From Roseobacter fucihabitans (GTDB lineage Bacteria; Pseudomonadota; Alphaproteobacteria; Rhodobacterales; Rhodobacteraceae), in the NCBI RefSeq assembly GCF_014337925.2, contig NZ_CP143423.1, forward strand, positions 836,501-900,500: a DNA stretch of 64,000 nucleotides, written 5' to 3'. The position numbers and the translations under genes are program-made. This document shows, piece by piece, positions 29,314 through 38,280 of the stretch. How positions within the stretch are numbered: the first letter of the stretch is position 1; each line of letters begins with the position of its first letter. Below the pieces are notes generated by a model. It was not told where the DNA came from. It worked only from the letters and a program-made list of their open reading frames with translations, and did no database searches.

Positions 29314-29817
29314 TCAGGATGCCGTTCGGGATTGTGCAACCACCAACGGTGGATCTGATGGGAAGGACCGCATGTCAAACCAAGCGAAGTGTGTCCCATC
29401 CGGATTTGCCTGTTCGCCAGACACAAGGTTGTAACCGCGACCGCCGCTCCTAATCAGCGCTGCCCTGAACGCTTTGAGGTCAATCAGCCACCATGTCTCC
29501 ACCCGCGTCTGCGCGGCGTCAGAATGGCCGTAAAACATCCAATCGCCTTTGCCTTCCACAATCTTGCTGAGCTCTGTCTGTGCCCCAGAGGCGACCCGTG
29601 AGCGTATCGTGAACTGATGGGGGAAGCGTTGCGCAAAGCCTGGACGACGCACACGTGCAGCCACCCGCATATCGCGGGCATCCAGCATCATCAGGTCTGT
29701 GGCTTGGAAGTGATCAAAGGGATCAGGGGCGGTTTCCAGAAGGTGGCCGCCCACCAATCGCTTTATTTCGGGAAGGAACCGGTCTGACCAATTTCTATTG
29801 GTGGAATACGCATTCAT
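29314..29817 (-). CDS. Phage/plasmid-type protein of unknown function
   Basis: 167 residues behind a near-ideal ribosome site (AAGGAG). Soluble, with ATDLMMLDARDMRVAARVRR and a beta-rich centre including FTIRSRVASGAQTEL. Similar proteins are, to my recollection, found on plasmids and prophages of Rhizobiales and Rhodobacterales; a nuclease-like fold is possible but unproven. Its C-terminal part is repeated in the pseudogene at 28673. Confidence 0.6.
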   Translation of the reverse strand: MNAYSTNRNWSDRFLPEIKRLVGGHLLETAPDPFDHFQATDLMMLDARDMRVAARVRRPGFAQRFPHQFTIRSRVASGAQTELSKIVEGKGDWMFYGHSDAAQTRVETWWLIDLKAFRAALIRSGGRGYNLVSGEQANPDGTHFAWFDMRSFPSDPPLVVAQSRTAS

Positions 29818-29863
29818 AAAAACTCCTTAAAAATGTTACTCGTTAACGCGACCAACTGGAAAA

Positions 29864-30112
29864 TTAGCTGGCCTTTACTGCCTGCCTGGGCCTCCATGTA
29901 CGTGGGTGATAGTGGGCCTCAAGCATGGAACCGGCATCGTCCAATGCGCGCCCGATTGCGATGTGAAGTGCATCGGCTGCAGCCACAGGAATGGCAACTT
30001 CGTCTGCGCGGCGTTCCAGTTCATGAAGGGCCAGCGAAAGGCCTTTTACTTGTTTGATTGCATCTTGGACCTGACGATAACAGGTCATCTCGGCTTCATG
30101 GTCAGGCTGCAT
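29864..30112 (-). CDS. Small helical protein, unknown
   Basis: 82 residues, mostly helical and charged (MTCYRQVQDAIKQVKGLSLA, LHELERRADEV). A good ribosome site (GAGGGG) precedes the ATG. It starts eleven bases before the end of the resolvase-like reading frame upstream, so it was probably co-transcribed with it. No family recognised. Confidence 0.45.
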   Translation of the reverse strand: MQPDHEAEMTCYRQVQDAIKQVKGLSLALHELERRADEVAIPVAAADALHIAIGRALDDAGSMLEAHYHPRTWRPRQAVKAS

Positions 30113-30410
30113 ATCTCAACCCCTCGCAGTTTTCCGTCAGAATCATGATTTCGACACCCATTGCCGCAATCATCTCCATATGTTTTTCGCTGTGTCTGCG
30201 CTTGGTGCCGAAACTCTGTTCCCTGTCTAAAACCAATCTGTCGCCCTTGCGGAGCACACTGCGCAACGCTTTATAGCTAGGGCGGTTTTTGACATTGCCG
30301 ATGGCTTGATCCGTAAAAACGACTTCACAGCCGACAAAGTAGAGACCGGGGACAGTAGCGCCAATGGAAGCACAGCGACGGTCTGCAAATGTCGCATATG
30401 CGGCTGCCGA
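30102..30410 (-). pseudogene. Resolvase-like fragment without a start codon
   Basis: The minus strand is open for 102 codons between a TAA at 30411-30413 and a TGA at 30102-30104. It contains VGCEVVFTDQAIGNVKNRPS, then a strand/turn RKGDRLVLDREQSFG and IAAMGVEIMIL. This order (a T/D-E-A-like loop, R-P...L, G-D-x-L-V, G-V-x-I-x-x-L) matches the N-terminal half of serine resolvases, but the strand bearing the nucleophilic serine reads AYATFADRR and no usual start codon exists. It overlaps the end of the coupling-protein gene by 86 bases in another frame. Probably a gene fragment. Confidence 0.45.
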
Positions 30411-31674
30411 TTACACCGCCGGACAGACCATCAGCAAAGAGGAAGAGTTCATCCTCGGGACCAAACCGCACCTCATCAGGCGTCCGGATCGCGCGTTTCA
30501 CCTTGAGCTTGTGGCGCAGTTCATAGGCTGTTCCTGCCAGCTTGATAGCAATCTTCACCGGATCACCGCCGCTAAAGATGGATTTGAGCAAATGACTGCG
30601 CTCTGTCTGCGCGCGGGATTGCACCAGTGGATCGTCATAGAGCAGCGTCTCGTACCCCAGCAGATTGCTGACCCGCCCGGCGGTGACATCATCCCGCACG
30701 CCGAAGAAGATATGCACAGCCGCGCTTGAGGCGATCAACTGTGCTCCGTCAGCCATCAAATTTTTGGCCTGCAAAAAGCCTTGGAAAATAACGAACGGAT
30801 GAATGCCGAGGCCAGCGCCATCCGTGAATAAGCGGACGATCTGCTCGTAGCCGAACAGCCGTCCCGCCTCATCTATGAACCATGTTTGACGAGGGGCTGC
30901 GGGATTGCGGCTCTTGAGCGTCTTGGCACTGGCGAGGATCGCTTTGACCATCGGGGCCCACGCTTTGACCATGCTTTCCGGGCACATCAAGTACACCTGA
31001 TAGGCCTGATCTTCGCGGCAAAAATCTTCCATGGAAAAATCAAATGGCCCGGAGAGCGATTCGCACAGCCTGTCGTCTGACAGGCAACTCAGCGCGCCTT
31101 GAAGCTCGCCAATAATTTCGTTGAAGCTGCGGCTTTCCGATTTCTTGGCGTCATGGATCTCTGCTTCGACGCTGATGCATTCCTCAATGCCGGACGTGTG
31201 CATCTCCCATGCAAAATTGAGCCAGCGCTGCCCGCCCGCCTTGAGCAGAAGAACAGCCCTGTAAAGATCAGGCATCGTCAAAACGCCGTTGGTTTTGGTG
31301 AGGATGACGCAGAGCGCCTCGGCAATGCGGGCGGCGTTGAGTTCAAAGAACTTGGCCTGCGGAGCGCCCGATTGCGGCAAAAGGCCTTCCAGCATGACCT
31401 TAATGTCGGAGATCAGTGTTGGGCTCGACCAGCGGATCTGGGAGACCGGATTGATCTTGTCCTGCGGCATGCCGTGCAATCCGTGCGGATTCCAGTAGAT
31501 ACAGTGTTTTTTATCGGGAGTTTGATTTTGCGAGACCACTGCCAGCTCGCCCTTGATGTCAAAAATTAACAGCGTCTCGTTGGGCAAAACGCCAGAGCAG
31601 ATATTGAACATCAGGATGTCGCGCAACTTTCCCGAGCGCGCGCCCGCCGTTAGGATGTAGCCCAGAGCGGACAC
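30325..31674 (-). CDS. Type IV coupling protein (TraG/VirD4 type), N-terminally truncated
   Basis: About 449 residues from a GTG; the frame is open a few codons further to a TGA near 31705. ATPase of conjugative DNA transfer. The Walker A region GYILTAGARSGKLRD is degenerate, with Ala in place of the first Gly and Leu after GK. LIFDIKGE fits the strand that follows, and RQTWFIDEAGRLFGYEQIV is Walker B with the usual D-E. The N-terminal membrane domain expected before Walker A is missing: the IS1182-type element starts right there. The tail after ELFLFADGLSGG is also unusual. Likely non-functional for transfer. Confidence 0.72.
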   Translation of the reverse strand: MSALGYILTAGARSGKLRDILMFNICSGVLPNETLLIFDIKGELAVVSQNQTPDKKHCIYWNPHGLHGMPQDKINPVSQIRWSSPTLISDIKVMLEGLLPQSGAPQAKFFELNAARIAEALCVILTKTNGVLTMPDLYRAVLLLKAGGQRWLNFAWEMHTSGIEECISVEAEIHDAKKSESRSFNEIIGELQGALSCLSDDRLCESLSGPFDFSMEDFCREDQAYQVYLMCPESMVKAWAPMVKAILASAKTLKSRNPAAPRQTWFIDEAGRLFGYEQIVRLFTDGAGLGIHPFVIFQGFLQAKNLMADGAQLIASSAAVHIFFGVRDDVTAGRVSNLLGYETLLYDDPLVQSRAQTERSHLLKSIFSGGDPVKIAIKLAGTAYELRHKLKVKRAIRTPDEVRFGPEDELFLFADGLSGGVIGSRICDICRPSLCFHWRYCPRSLLCRL

Positions 31675-31706
31675 GACCCGCGCCTGTGTTCGGCCTTCAG
31701 TGCTTC

Positions 31707-32497
31707 AACAGTTCGGCCGATTCTGTTGAAAAACTCTTGCTTGATCGGGTGGCTATTCGCTGATTCAATTTTCCTTAGCAACGGGGGTGATTTCGATGCT
31801 GGGACCAAAGCAAGAAGCACAAGGCGCGCTGTTTTACGAGTTCTCGATTGACGATCATGTGCCCCAAGATCACCTGCTGCGGTCAATTGATAGGTTCGTT
31901 GATCTAAGCGACATCCGCCAATACCTAGCGGACTTTTATAGCCACACTGGCCGCCCGTCCATCGACCCAGAACTGCTGATCTATTACCCGGCAGTGCATG
32001 TTTACATGCATGAGAGGGCGCATGCTGCTCGTGGGCTATTGTTCTGGCATCCGCTCGGAGCGCCGTCTTTGTGAAGAGGTGCATTTGAAACTGGCGTATC
32101 GTTGGTTTTGCCGCCTCGATCTATCTGATCCGGTGCCGAACCACTCGACGTTCTCCAAGAACCGGCATGGGCGTTTCCGGGAGAGTGCATTGTTGCGACA
32201 CCTGTTCGAGAAGACCGTAGCTCGGTGCATCGCGGATGGCTTGGTGAGTGGCCAGCGCCTTGCGGCAGACGCCAGTTTGATCGAGGCAGATGCGAACAAA
32301 CAAAACGCGACGCCGAAGGAAGATTGGGACCATAATGCCATCGATCCAAACGATGCGCCGCGTGCCGTGAAGGAGTATCTTGATGTCTTGGATAACGCAG
32401 CTTTTGGCGCAGCATCTGAGGTTGAACCCAAGTTCACGTCCCATTCTGATCCTGCAAGCCAATGGACGGCAGCCCGTAAAGGCCCTGCGTTCTTCAG
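31707..32497 (+). mobile_element. Partial IS1182-family insertion sequence
   Basis: The left end carries GGCCGATTCTGTTGAAAAAC, the kind of terminal repeat seen in this family, placed directly at the break in the coupling-protein gene. Homology to the transposase stops at about 32497, where a recombinase fragment begins in another frame, and no right terminal repeat is seen. The element is thus cut at its 3' side. Confidence 0.6.
31796..32497 (+). pseudogene. IS1182-family transposase, frameshifted and truncated
   Basis: Frame 1 gives MLGPKQEAQGALFYEFSIDD through PSIDPELLI, the family N-terminus. The match resumes in another frame at GRMLLVGYCSGIRSERRLCE and runs to DASLIEADANKQ and EVEPKFTSHSDP. 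Between them sits an extra stretch of about 37 bases (roughly 31982-32018) compared with the consensus I recall, containing the perfect palindrome TGCATGTTTACATGCA. That insertion shifts the frame. The catalytic C-terminal half is absent. Confidence 0.7.
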
Positions 32498-32835
32498 TTA
32501 CCCGCTCGGTGGACAAGAAACTGCCTTTGCCTGATGCAGTGGTGGCTGCTGTGGGAGAGCGTCTGAGCCGAGGGAAGACTAAGGAATTGCCGCTGATCTG
32601 GAGACTTTTAGCAGGAACCGGAATGAGGCTGGGCGAAGCTGCTGGTCTGACTCATGATGATCTGGTTCTTCATGGCGAGGTGCCTCATGTCCTCGTCCGT
32701 CCCAACTCAATCCGTCACCTCAAGACAGCCTCAAGCAACCGTTCAGTTCCTCTTACAGGAGATGCCCTGACAGCCGCTAAGAAGGCCCTTGAGGGTAGAG
32801 GCCCGCACATTCCCGCTGGCCCTACGACATCATAA
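32497..32835 (+). pseudogene. Tyrosine recombinase (phage integrase) fragment
   Basis: About 110 codons. LAGTGMRLGEAAGLTHDDLV is the first catalytic-arginine box of tyrosine recombinases, followed by a Lys-bearing strand region HLKTASSNRSVPL. The N-terminal DNA-binding domain was lost at the IS junction, and the His-x-x-Arg and Tyr boxes are missing at the 3' side. It may be the remains of the integrase that once moved the block, but no attachment repeats were found. Confidence 0.65.
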
Positions 32836-33128
32836 GGGTCGTCGAGGGAAGCAAACCCGCCCTAGCGGCCCATACTACAGACGACAAAGCGTTTATGGCC
32901 CTGATCAAGGACACCTTGCGCAATCTTGTCCAAACGATAGCCGCTGTTTCCAAGTTGATCATTCGATGGATCTCTTGTGCTGGATTGGAAGGCGAGACCG
33001 AGTGGGATTTCAAGAAAAAACACGACTAATACACCTACATTGAAAAGGTGGACCTTCGCACCCTTCAGGGCGAACAGATCAAAAGCTTCGAAGAATTGAT
33101 GATCGCCAACTGGTTGTTCGAAAAAACC
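32799..33128 (+). pseudogene. UvrD-like helicase fragment with an internal stop
   Basis: A single frame, interrupted by a TAA at 33027-33029, reads helical sequence up to GETEWDFKKKHD and then, after the stop, YTYIEKVDLRTLQGEQIKSF plus EELMIANWLFE. The latter is like the segment of UvrD/Rep-type helicases that carries a K-S-x-E-E-x-x-I-A-x-x-L signature. The start, the Walker motifs and the 3' part are absent. Confidence 0.5.
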
Positions 33129-33323
33129 ACCCTGCCTTTCGCAATCCACCTGGGGCATGCCGAAGAGGGCGATCCCTGCGGCGGGATGTGGACGATGGTG
33201 CCCGCTTATTTCGGTTCCGCGAGAGAGCCGCAAGAGGATGGCATCATCGTTCTGCTGAAACCAGCGTCGTTCGGTGCTCCCATTCAAGATGGGATGAGAG
33301 CACCAATTGTCCAGCGGTGATCC
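33129..33323. other. Unassigned junction sequence
   Basis: After the helicase match ends, the sequence up to the acyl-CoA synthetase stop fits no protein I recognise on either strand. It contains an imperfect inverted pair GGTGCTC...GAGCACC at 33272-33304. It may be the end of another element. Confidence 0.35.
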
Positions 33324-35216
33324 TCAGGCGGTGACGGCGCTGTTGGCCAGTTCCCAAGGCCTCACAAAAGCGCTCAGCGCATCCGAGATTGTATCCTCAC
33401 CGGCACCATTGGGGTCAATCTGCGCCACCAGACCGCGTTTTTTATCATCCGTGACGGCAATGACACGCGCCGCGACCCCGCTGCTTTCAAGCGCGGCATT
33501 ATAGATGCGCGTGATCGCCATTTTGCGCAGGTCTGGCTTGAAAATCTTGCCAACTGCGGTCTTGGGCAATTCCGGCATGATCGTCATATGTTTCGGCTGG
33601 GCAGCGCGCTCATGCACGCGTTCCTTGCAGAAAGCCAGCAATTCCTCCTCCGTGGCGCTGCCCCCGTCAACCAGTTCGACAAAGGCGCAAGGCACCTCGC
33701 CTGAATGCGCATCCGGCTGGCCGATGGCACCGGCGAATGCGACGGCTTCGTGGTGCAACAGGGCCTCTTCGATTTCTGCGGGATCGATGTTATGCCCACC
33801 GCGAATGATCAGATCCTTGGCGCGCCCGGTAATCCACAAATACCCGTCCGGATCCACACGGCCCAGATCGCCGGTCCGAAGGTAGTTGCCGTAATAGAGG
33901 TCGTTGTTTTTATTTTCTTCGGTGTAGGTATGGCCGACATAGACACCCGGATTTGACACGCAAATCTCGCCGATCTCATCCGTATCAGCCTCGATCGGAC
34001 CGCCCGGTGTGCTCTTGAAAATCTTGACAGTGGTATAGGGGAATGGCACGCCGATGCTGCCGACTTTCTTGGGGCCATCCACAGGATTGCAGGAGACCAG
34101 ACAGGTGGCCTCGGTCAGCCCGTACCCTTCGACCAGCGTTACGCCGGTTGCTTTTTCAAAGCGGCGGAACAATTCCAACGGCAAGGGTGCGGAGCCGGAG
34201 AATGCGGTTTTGACCGAGCTGACATCGGCATCAATCGGACGCTGCATCTTGGCCGAAATCGCTGTTGGGACCGTGATGATAAAGGTGATCTTCCAGCGTT
34301 CTACAAGTTTCCAGAAATTATCCATCACACCTTCGCCGCGATAGCCCTGCGGCGTGGGGAACACCACATGCGCGCCAGATGTCAACGCCGCCATCAGGAT
34401 TACATGACAGGCAAAGACATGAAACAGCGGCAGTGGGCAGATGATGTTATCCTCTTCGGAAAAAAGCAGTTCTGTCCCGATCCAGCCATTGTAGATCAGC
34501 CCGGAATAGCGGTGCTGTGCAACCTTGGGCATGCCCGTCGTGCCACCAGTGTGGAAGTAACAGGCGACGCGGTCTTCTTGCGTGTCTTCGAAACTCAGAA
34601 CTTTGGGCTGTTTGGCGACTTCGGCGCGGAAATCGAGGTATTTTGCTTGGTTCTGAACGCTGCGCTTAGGCCGGATCAGCGGCACGATCCAGGATTTCGG
34701 GGGTGTGAGGTAGCGCAGCAGATCCACCTCCAGCACCGTGGTCACATTGGGAGCCATCGCCACGGCTGCCGCCGTCTTATCCGCCACATCCGTTTTCGGG
34801 AAAGGGCGCAAAGTCACAACGACCTTGGCATTGGTTTCGCGCAGGATCGAGCCGATTTGTTCGGCGTCCAAGAGCGGGTTGATCGGGTTCACGATCCCCG
34901 CAATCGCCCCGCCCAAAAGCGCGAGGACGGTTTCATTGGCGTTTGGCAGGATGTAGGCCACGACGTCTTTTTCCCCGATCCCCAGCGCGCGAAACATATT
35001 CGCGCTCTGCGTTGCCTGCGTTTTGAGATCTGCCCAAGTGATGGTTTCCGCCTTGTCCGTGGGGCCGGAGAAAATCTGGTAACTCACCGCGTTGTGGTTG
35101 GGGAATTTGCCAGCGGTTTCGCTGAGCAACCCATAAAGCGTTTTTGGTAGCGGACGATCCGCCCACGGCATTTCAGCCTCGATCGCATCGCGATCTTCGA
35201 TCCCGGCAAAAGCCAT
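33324..35216 (-). CDS. Acyl-CoA synthetase (AMP-binding superfamily)
   Basis: 630 residues from MAFAGIEDRD, chosen over the upstream ATG because GGGAGG lies in front of it. ANL-family enzyme that activates a carboxylic acid as acyl-AMP and then acyl-CoA. P-loop YFHTGGTTGMPKVAQH, A5 motif VEGYGLTEATCLVSC, A7 region YLRTGDLGRVDPDGYLWI, hinge GRAKDLIIRGGHNIDP, and catalytic lysine in PKTAVGKIFKPDLR. Sequence suggests a medium- or long-chain acid. It is the first core gene after the accessory block. Confidence 0.9.
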   Translation of the reverse strand: MAFAGIEDRDAIEAEMPWADRPLPKTLYGLLSETAGKFPNHNAVSYQIFSGPTDKAETITWADLKTQATQSANMFRALGIGEKDVVAYILPNANETVLALLGGAIAGIVNPINPLLDAEQIGSILRETNAKVVVTLRPFPKTDVADKTAAAVAMAPNVTTVLEVDLLRYLTPPKSWIVPLIRPKRSVQNQAKYLDFRAEVAKQPKVLSFEDTQEDRVACYFHTGGTTGMPKVAQHRYSGLIYNGWIGTELLFSEEDNIICPLPLFHVFACHVILMAALTSGAHVVFPTPQGYRGEGVMDNFWKLVERWKITFIITVPTAISAKMQRPIDADVSSVKTAFSGSAPLPLELFRRFEKATGVTLVEGYGLTEATCLVSCNPVDGPKKVGSIGVPFPYTTVKIFKSTPGGPIEADTDEIGEICVSNPGVYVGHTYTEENKNNDLYYGNYLRTGDLGRVDPDGYLWITGRAKDLIIRGGHNIDPAEIEEALLHHEAVAFAGAIGQPDAHSGEVPCAFVELVDGGSATEEELLAFCKERVHERAAQPKHMTIMPELPKTAVGKIFKPDLRKMAITRIYNAALESSGVAARVIAVTDDKKRGLVAQIDPNGAGEDTISDALSAFVRPWELANSAVTA

Positions 35217-35370
35217 TTGAAGTCCTCCCAGACCGCCCGACACGGGGCTTTTTATCATTATGAGGAAAGATGGTGTCTAAAACGTCTCAGTGCAAGCTTT
35301 GCAATCACCGAGGATTATCCCTGGACGCTGCGTCACGGGATGCCCACGCCTGGCCTGGAACACCGAAGGT

Positions 35371-37182
35371 CTACTCTGCGGCCATGCCATCGGTAAATTG
35401 CAGCCGCGCCAGCCGTGCATATAAACCGTCCTGTGCCACCAGCGCGTCATGCGGCCCATTGGCCACCACGCGCCCCTCATCCATGACCACGATGCGGTCG
35501 GCTTTTTTGACCGTCGCCAATCGATGCGCCACGATCAGAGTGGTGCGTCCCTGGCTCAATACATCCACCGCCAATTGCACCGCACGCTCGCTCTCGGCAT
35601 CCAGCGCGCTCGTGGCTTCATCCAATAACAACACCGGCGCATCGCGCAGAATGGCACGGGCAATAGCGATGCGCTGTTTCTGACCACCCGACAACATCAC
35701 GCCACGCTCACCAAGATAGGCGTCATAGCCCTCTGGCAGCGCCGATATGAAATCATGCGCGGCGGCGGCGCGGGCAGCGGTTTCGATCTCTGCGTCCGTC
35801 GCATCCGGGCGGCCAAAACGGATGTTTTCGCGCGCCGAGGCCGCAAAGATGACCGGGTCCTGTGGCACCAGCGCGACGGCCTGGCGAAAATCATCCCGCC
35901 GCACGTCGCTCAGGTTCAACCCATCCAGCGTAATTCTGCCCGATGTGGGATCATAAAATCGCAGCAGCATTTGAATGATCGTGGTTTTGCCAGCCCCGGA
36001 CGGGCCAACAAAGGCGACGGTTTCGCCCGGTTCAATCTGAAGACTGACCTCATCGAGCGCCTTGACCTTGGGCCGCGACGGATAGGCAAAGGTGACATTT
36101 TCAAATGTGATACGCCCGGTCACCGGGGTCGGCAAATTCAATCCTTCGTCCGGGTCCAGCACGCTGTCTTCTGTCTGCAACAGCTCCACCAACCGTTCGG
36201 TGGCCCCGGCGGCGCGTTGCAATTCGCCCCAGATCTCAGAGAGCGCCGCAACGCCCCCCGCCACCATGACCGCGTAGATCACGAATTGCACCAACGCGCC
36301 TTGCGTCATATCCCCGGCGCGTACATCCCGCGCCCCGACCCAAAGCACGCCAACGATGCCCGCAAAGACCAGAAAGATCACAATCACAGTCATCATGGCA
36401 CGGGTTGTTACGCGGCGCCGTGCGGCGTCATAGGACAATTCGGTCACGTCGGAGAATTGTTCCCGGCTGACGGCTTCATGGGTGAAGGCCTGCACGGTCT
36501 GCACCGCGCTCAGAGCTTCAGACGCATTGGCCGAGGACGCGGCAATCCAGTCCTGATTTTCACGGCTGAGCACCCGCAGACGCCGTCCCAGCACCAGAAT
36601 GGGCACGATAACGGCGGGAACGATCAGCAAGACCAGACCGGTCAGCTTGGCCGATGTCAGCATCATCAGGATCAGACCGCCCACGAAGATCAGCAGGTTC
36701 CGCAGCGCAATCGACACCGAGGACCCGATCACCGACAGGATCAGGGTGGTATCGGTCGTGATCCGGCTCAGCACTTCGCCGGTCATGACTTTTTCATAAA
36801 ACGCGGGACTCATATCGATCACACGGGCAAACACCGCCTTGCGGATATCGGCCACGACACGTTCGCCCAACCGCGTCACCAAGGCGTAGCGCAACCCGGT
36901 GCCAACGGCCAAAAGCGCGGCAATCCCCAGCGCGGCCGCGAAATATTGATCCAGAATATGCGCATTCGCGGTGTCAAAATTATCCACAACCCGGCGCACG
37001 GCCAGAGGCAGTGTCAAGGAGATCATGGCCGTCATAACCAGGGCCGCAATGGCCCAAAACATCAAGGCACGATAGGGCAACACAAATGGCGTCAAGGCGG
37101 AAAGCGCGCCGATCTTACGGGATTTGGCGCGCTCTTCTGTCTGGCCCGGCGCTGCGGGCACGGGGGTCGTGGATCGTGCCAT
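35371..37182 (-). CDS. ABC exporter half-transporter (MsbA/LmrA type)
   Basis: 603 residues from MARSTTPVPA (AAAGGAAG upstream). An N-terminal six-helix exporter domain (about 35-320; first helices LMFWAIAALVMTAMISLTLP and YFAAALGIAALLAVGTGLRY) is fused to an ATPase with Walker A VGPSGAGKTTII, signature MLSGGQKQRIAIARA, Walker B VLLLDEATSALD and the switch histidine in IVAHRL. Works as a homodimer. Substrate, lipid or drug, cannot be told. Confidence 0.92.
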   Translation of the reverse strand: MARSTTPVPAAPGQTEERAKSRKIGALSALTPFVLPYRALMFWAIAALVMTAMISLTLPLAVRRVVDNFDTANAHILDQYFAAALGIAALLAVGTGLRYALVTRLGERVVADIRKAVFARVIDMSPAFYEKVMTGEVLSRITTDTTLILSVIGSSVSIALRNLLIFVGGLILMMLTSAKLTGLVLLIVPAVIVPILVLGRRLRVLSRENQDWIAASSANASEALSAVQTVQAFTHEAVSREQFSDVTELSYDAARRRVTTRAMMTVIVIFLVFAGIVGVLWVGARDVRAGDMTQGALVQFVIYAVMVAGGVAALSEIWGELQRAAGATERLVELLQTEDSVLDPDEGLNLPTPVTGRITFENVTFAYPSRPKVKALDEVSLQIEPGETVAFVGPSGAGKTTIIQMLLRFYDPTSGRITLDGLNLSDVRRDDFRQAVALVPQDPVIFAASARENIRFGRPDATDAEIETAARAAAAHDFISALPEGYDAYLGERGVMLSGGQKQRIAIARAILRDAPVLLLDEATSALDAESERAVQLAVDVLSQGRTTLIVAHRLATVKKADRIVVMDEGRVVANGPHDALVAQDGLYARLARLQFTDGMAAE

Positions 37183-37502
37183 GGTGCTTCCTTTAACTCG
37201 AAACCATTTCATGGCCTTGTGCCGCCAAAGGGTCAAGTCTCACCAGTCGTTAACTATTAGGATAGGGCCGAAATGCCGCGGTATCATCCGGCTCAACAAG
37301 TCTTTTGGCAGCGCATCGATGGTTTTCGCGAAGACTCGGAGGGACGGCGGGAATGAAAGTCGCGCCAAACGCATCTGGGCGCATTTGAGATTCAACGGTG
37401 GCTTTTGTCAGGGGGACTAAGCTTTTGGATCAACCGCCCAAAGCACCGCGCAGATATAAGCTGCCGCTTGTATCCGCGAAACCTGCATCTTGTATGATTT
37501 TC
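37183..37502. other. Intergenic region between the exporter gene and tRNA-Gly
   Basis: 320 bases; probably the exporter's promoter region. Short plus-strand frames here have no ribosome site or recognisable product. Confidence 0.45.
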
Positions 37503-37576
<74 letters not shown>

Positions 37577-37614
37577 TAGACCGATTTAGGTACTATTTCA
37601 TACCCCTCGGGGCG

Positions 37615-38151
37615 TCAAGTAGAACCCGTTAGGCCGTGTGAGACATGGGCAGTATCCGCTGAAATCTGCGTCACATTGCTTTGCTGCGTGCGGCTGAAAT
37701 CCTCGTCATAATAGCCATAGCCTAAATCAACCCCGTGGTTGCTGACGCGTTCACGCAATTGGGCGGGATGTCGGATGCGCAACGATCATCCGATATCAGG
37801 GCGCAACGTCATGAAAATGATGAGAAACTCCGTAATTAGGACCGTGGCGACACCCGTCATCAACGCCAGCTACACTTCACCGTCATCACCGATTTGCATG
37901 CGCCCCATTGTGCGGTGCAACTGTGACGCTTGGGTCAATACGCTCTCGGCTTTGGCGAGAAGGAAATAGGCCTCAGGCACCGGTTTGAGAGCACGGATAT
38001 CGCGATCAAACGACGTCATCTCCAAAGTTTCCTGAAGTACCTTGAGAGCGAGGCTGACGGCAGGCTGCGTGCGCCCCAGGTTTTGCGCAGCCTCCAATAT
38101 GGAGCCGGGTTTCATCACGTCTCGAAAAACGCAAAGCTGGCGCAAATTCAT
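37615..38151 (-). pseudogene. Decayed LysR-family regulator
   Basis: The first 93 codons form an intact LysR HTH (MNLRQLCVFRDVMKPGSILE, LGRTQPAVSLALKVLQE). A TAG (37870-37872) interrupts it after GDDGEV, but the same frame goes on with LALMTGVATVLITEFLIIFM and TLRPDIG, then a TGA (37786-37788), then SLRIRHPAQLRERVSNHGVD and LGYGYYDEDFSRTQ before a final TGA (37615-37617). This is the start of the ligand-binding domain; about the last third is missing. It is divergent from the TRAP genes, so it probably controlled them once. Confidence 0.8.
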
Positions 38152-38280
38152 ACGGCATATCAGAATTTATTGTGCGTAAGAAACAACTTCAAATTTGCAT
38201 TTATATGATTCTGCCCTCTAACATGGACGAACGGGAACGTAACAAATGGTCAAAATGACCTTCCAGGGAGAACTAACTAT

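Noticed and set aside
35755..37260. 501-codon plus-strand frame antisense to the ABC exporter gene
   Set aside because: Same high-GC artefact; rich in His, Gln, Gly and Arg with no domain.
37273..37356. 27-codon frame starting MPRYHPAQQ upstream of tRNA-Gly
   Set aside because: No ribosome site and no hydrophobic or domain-like feature; short frames of this length are expected by chance.
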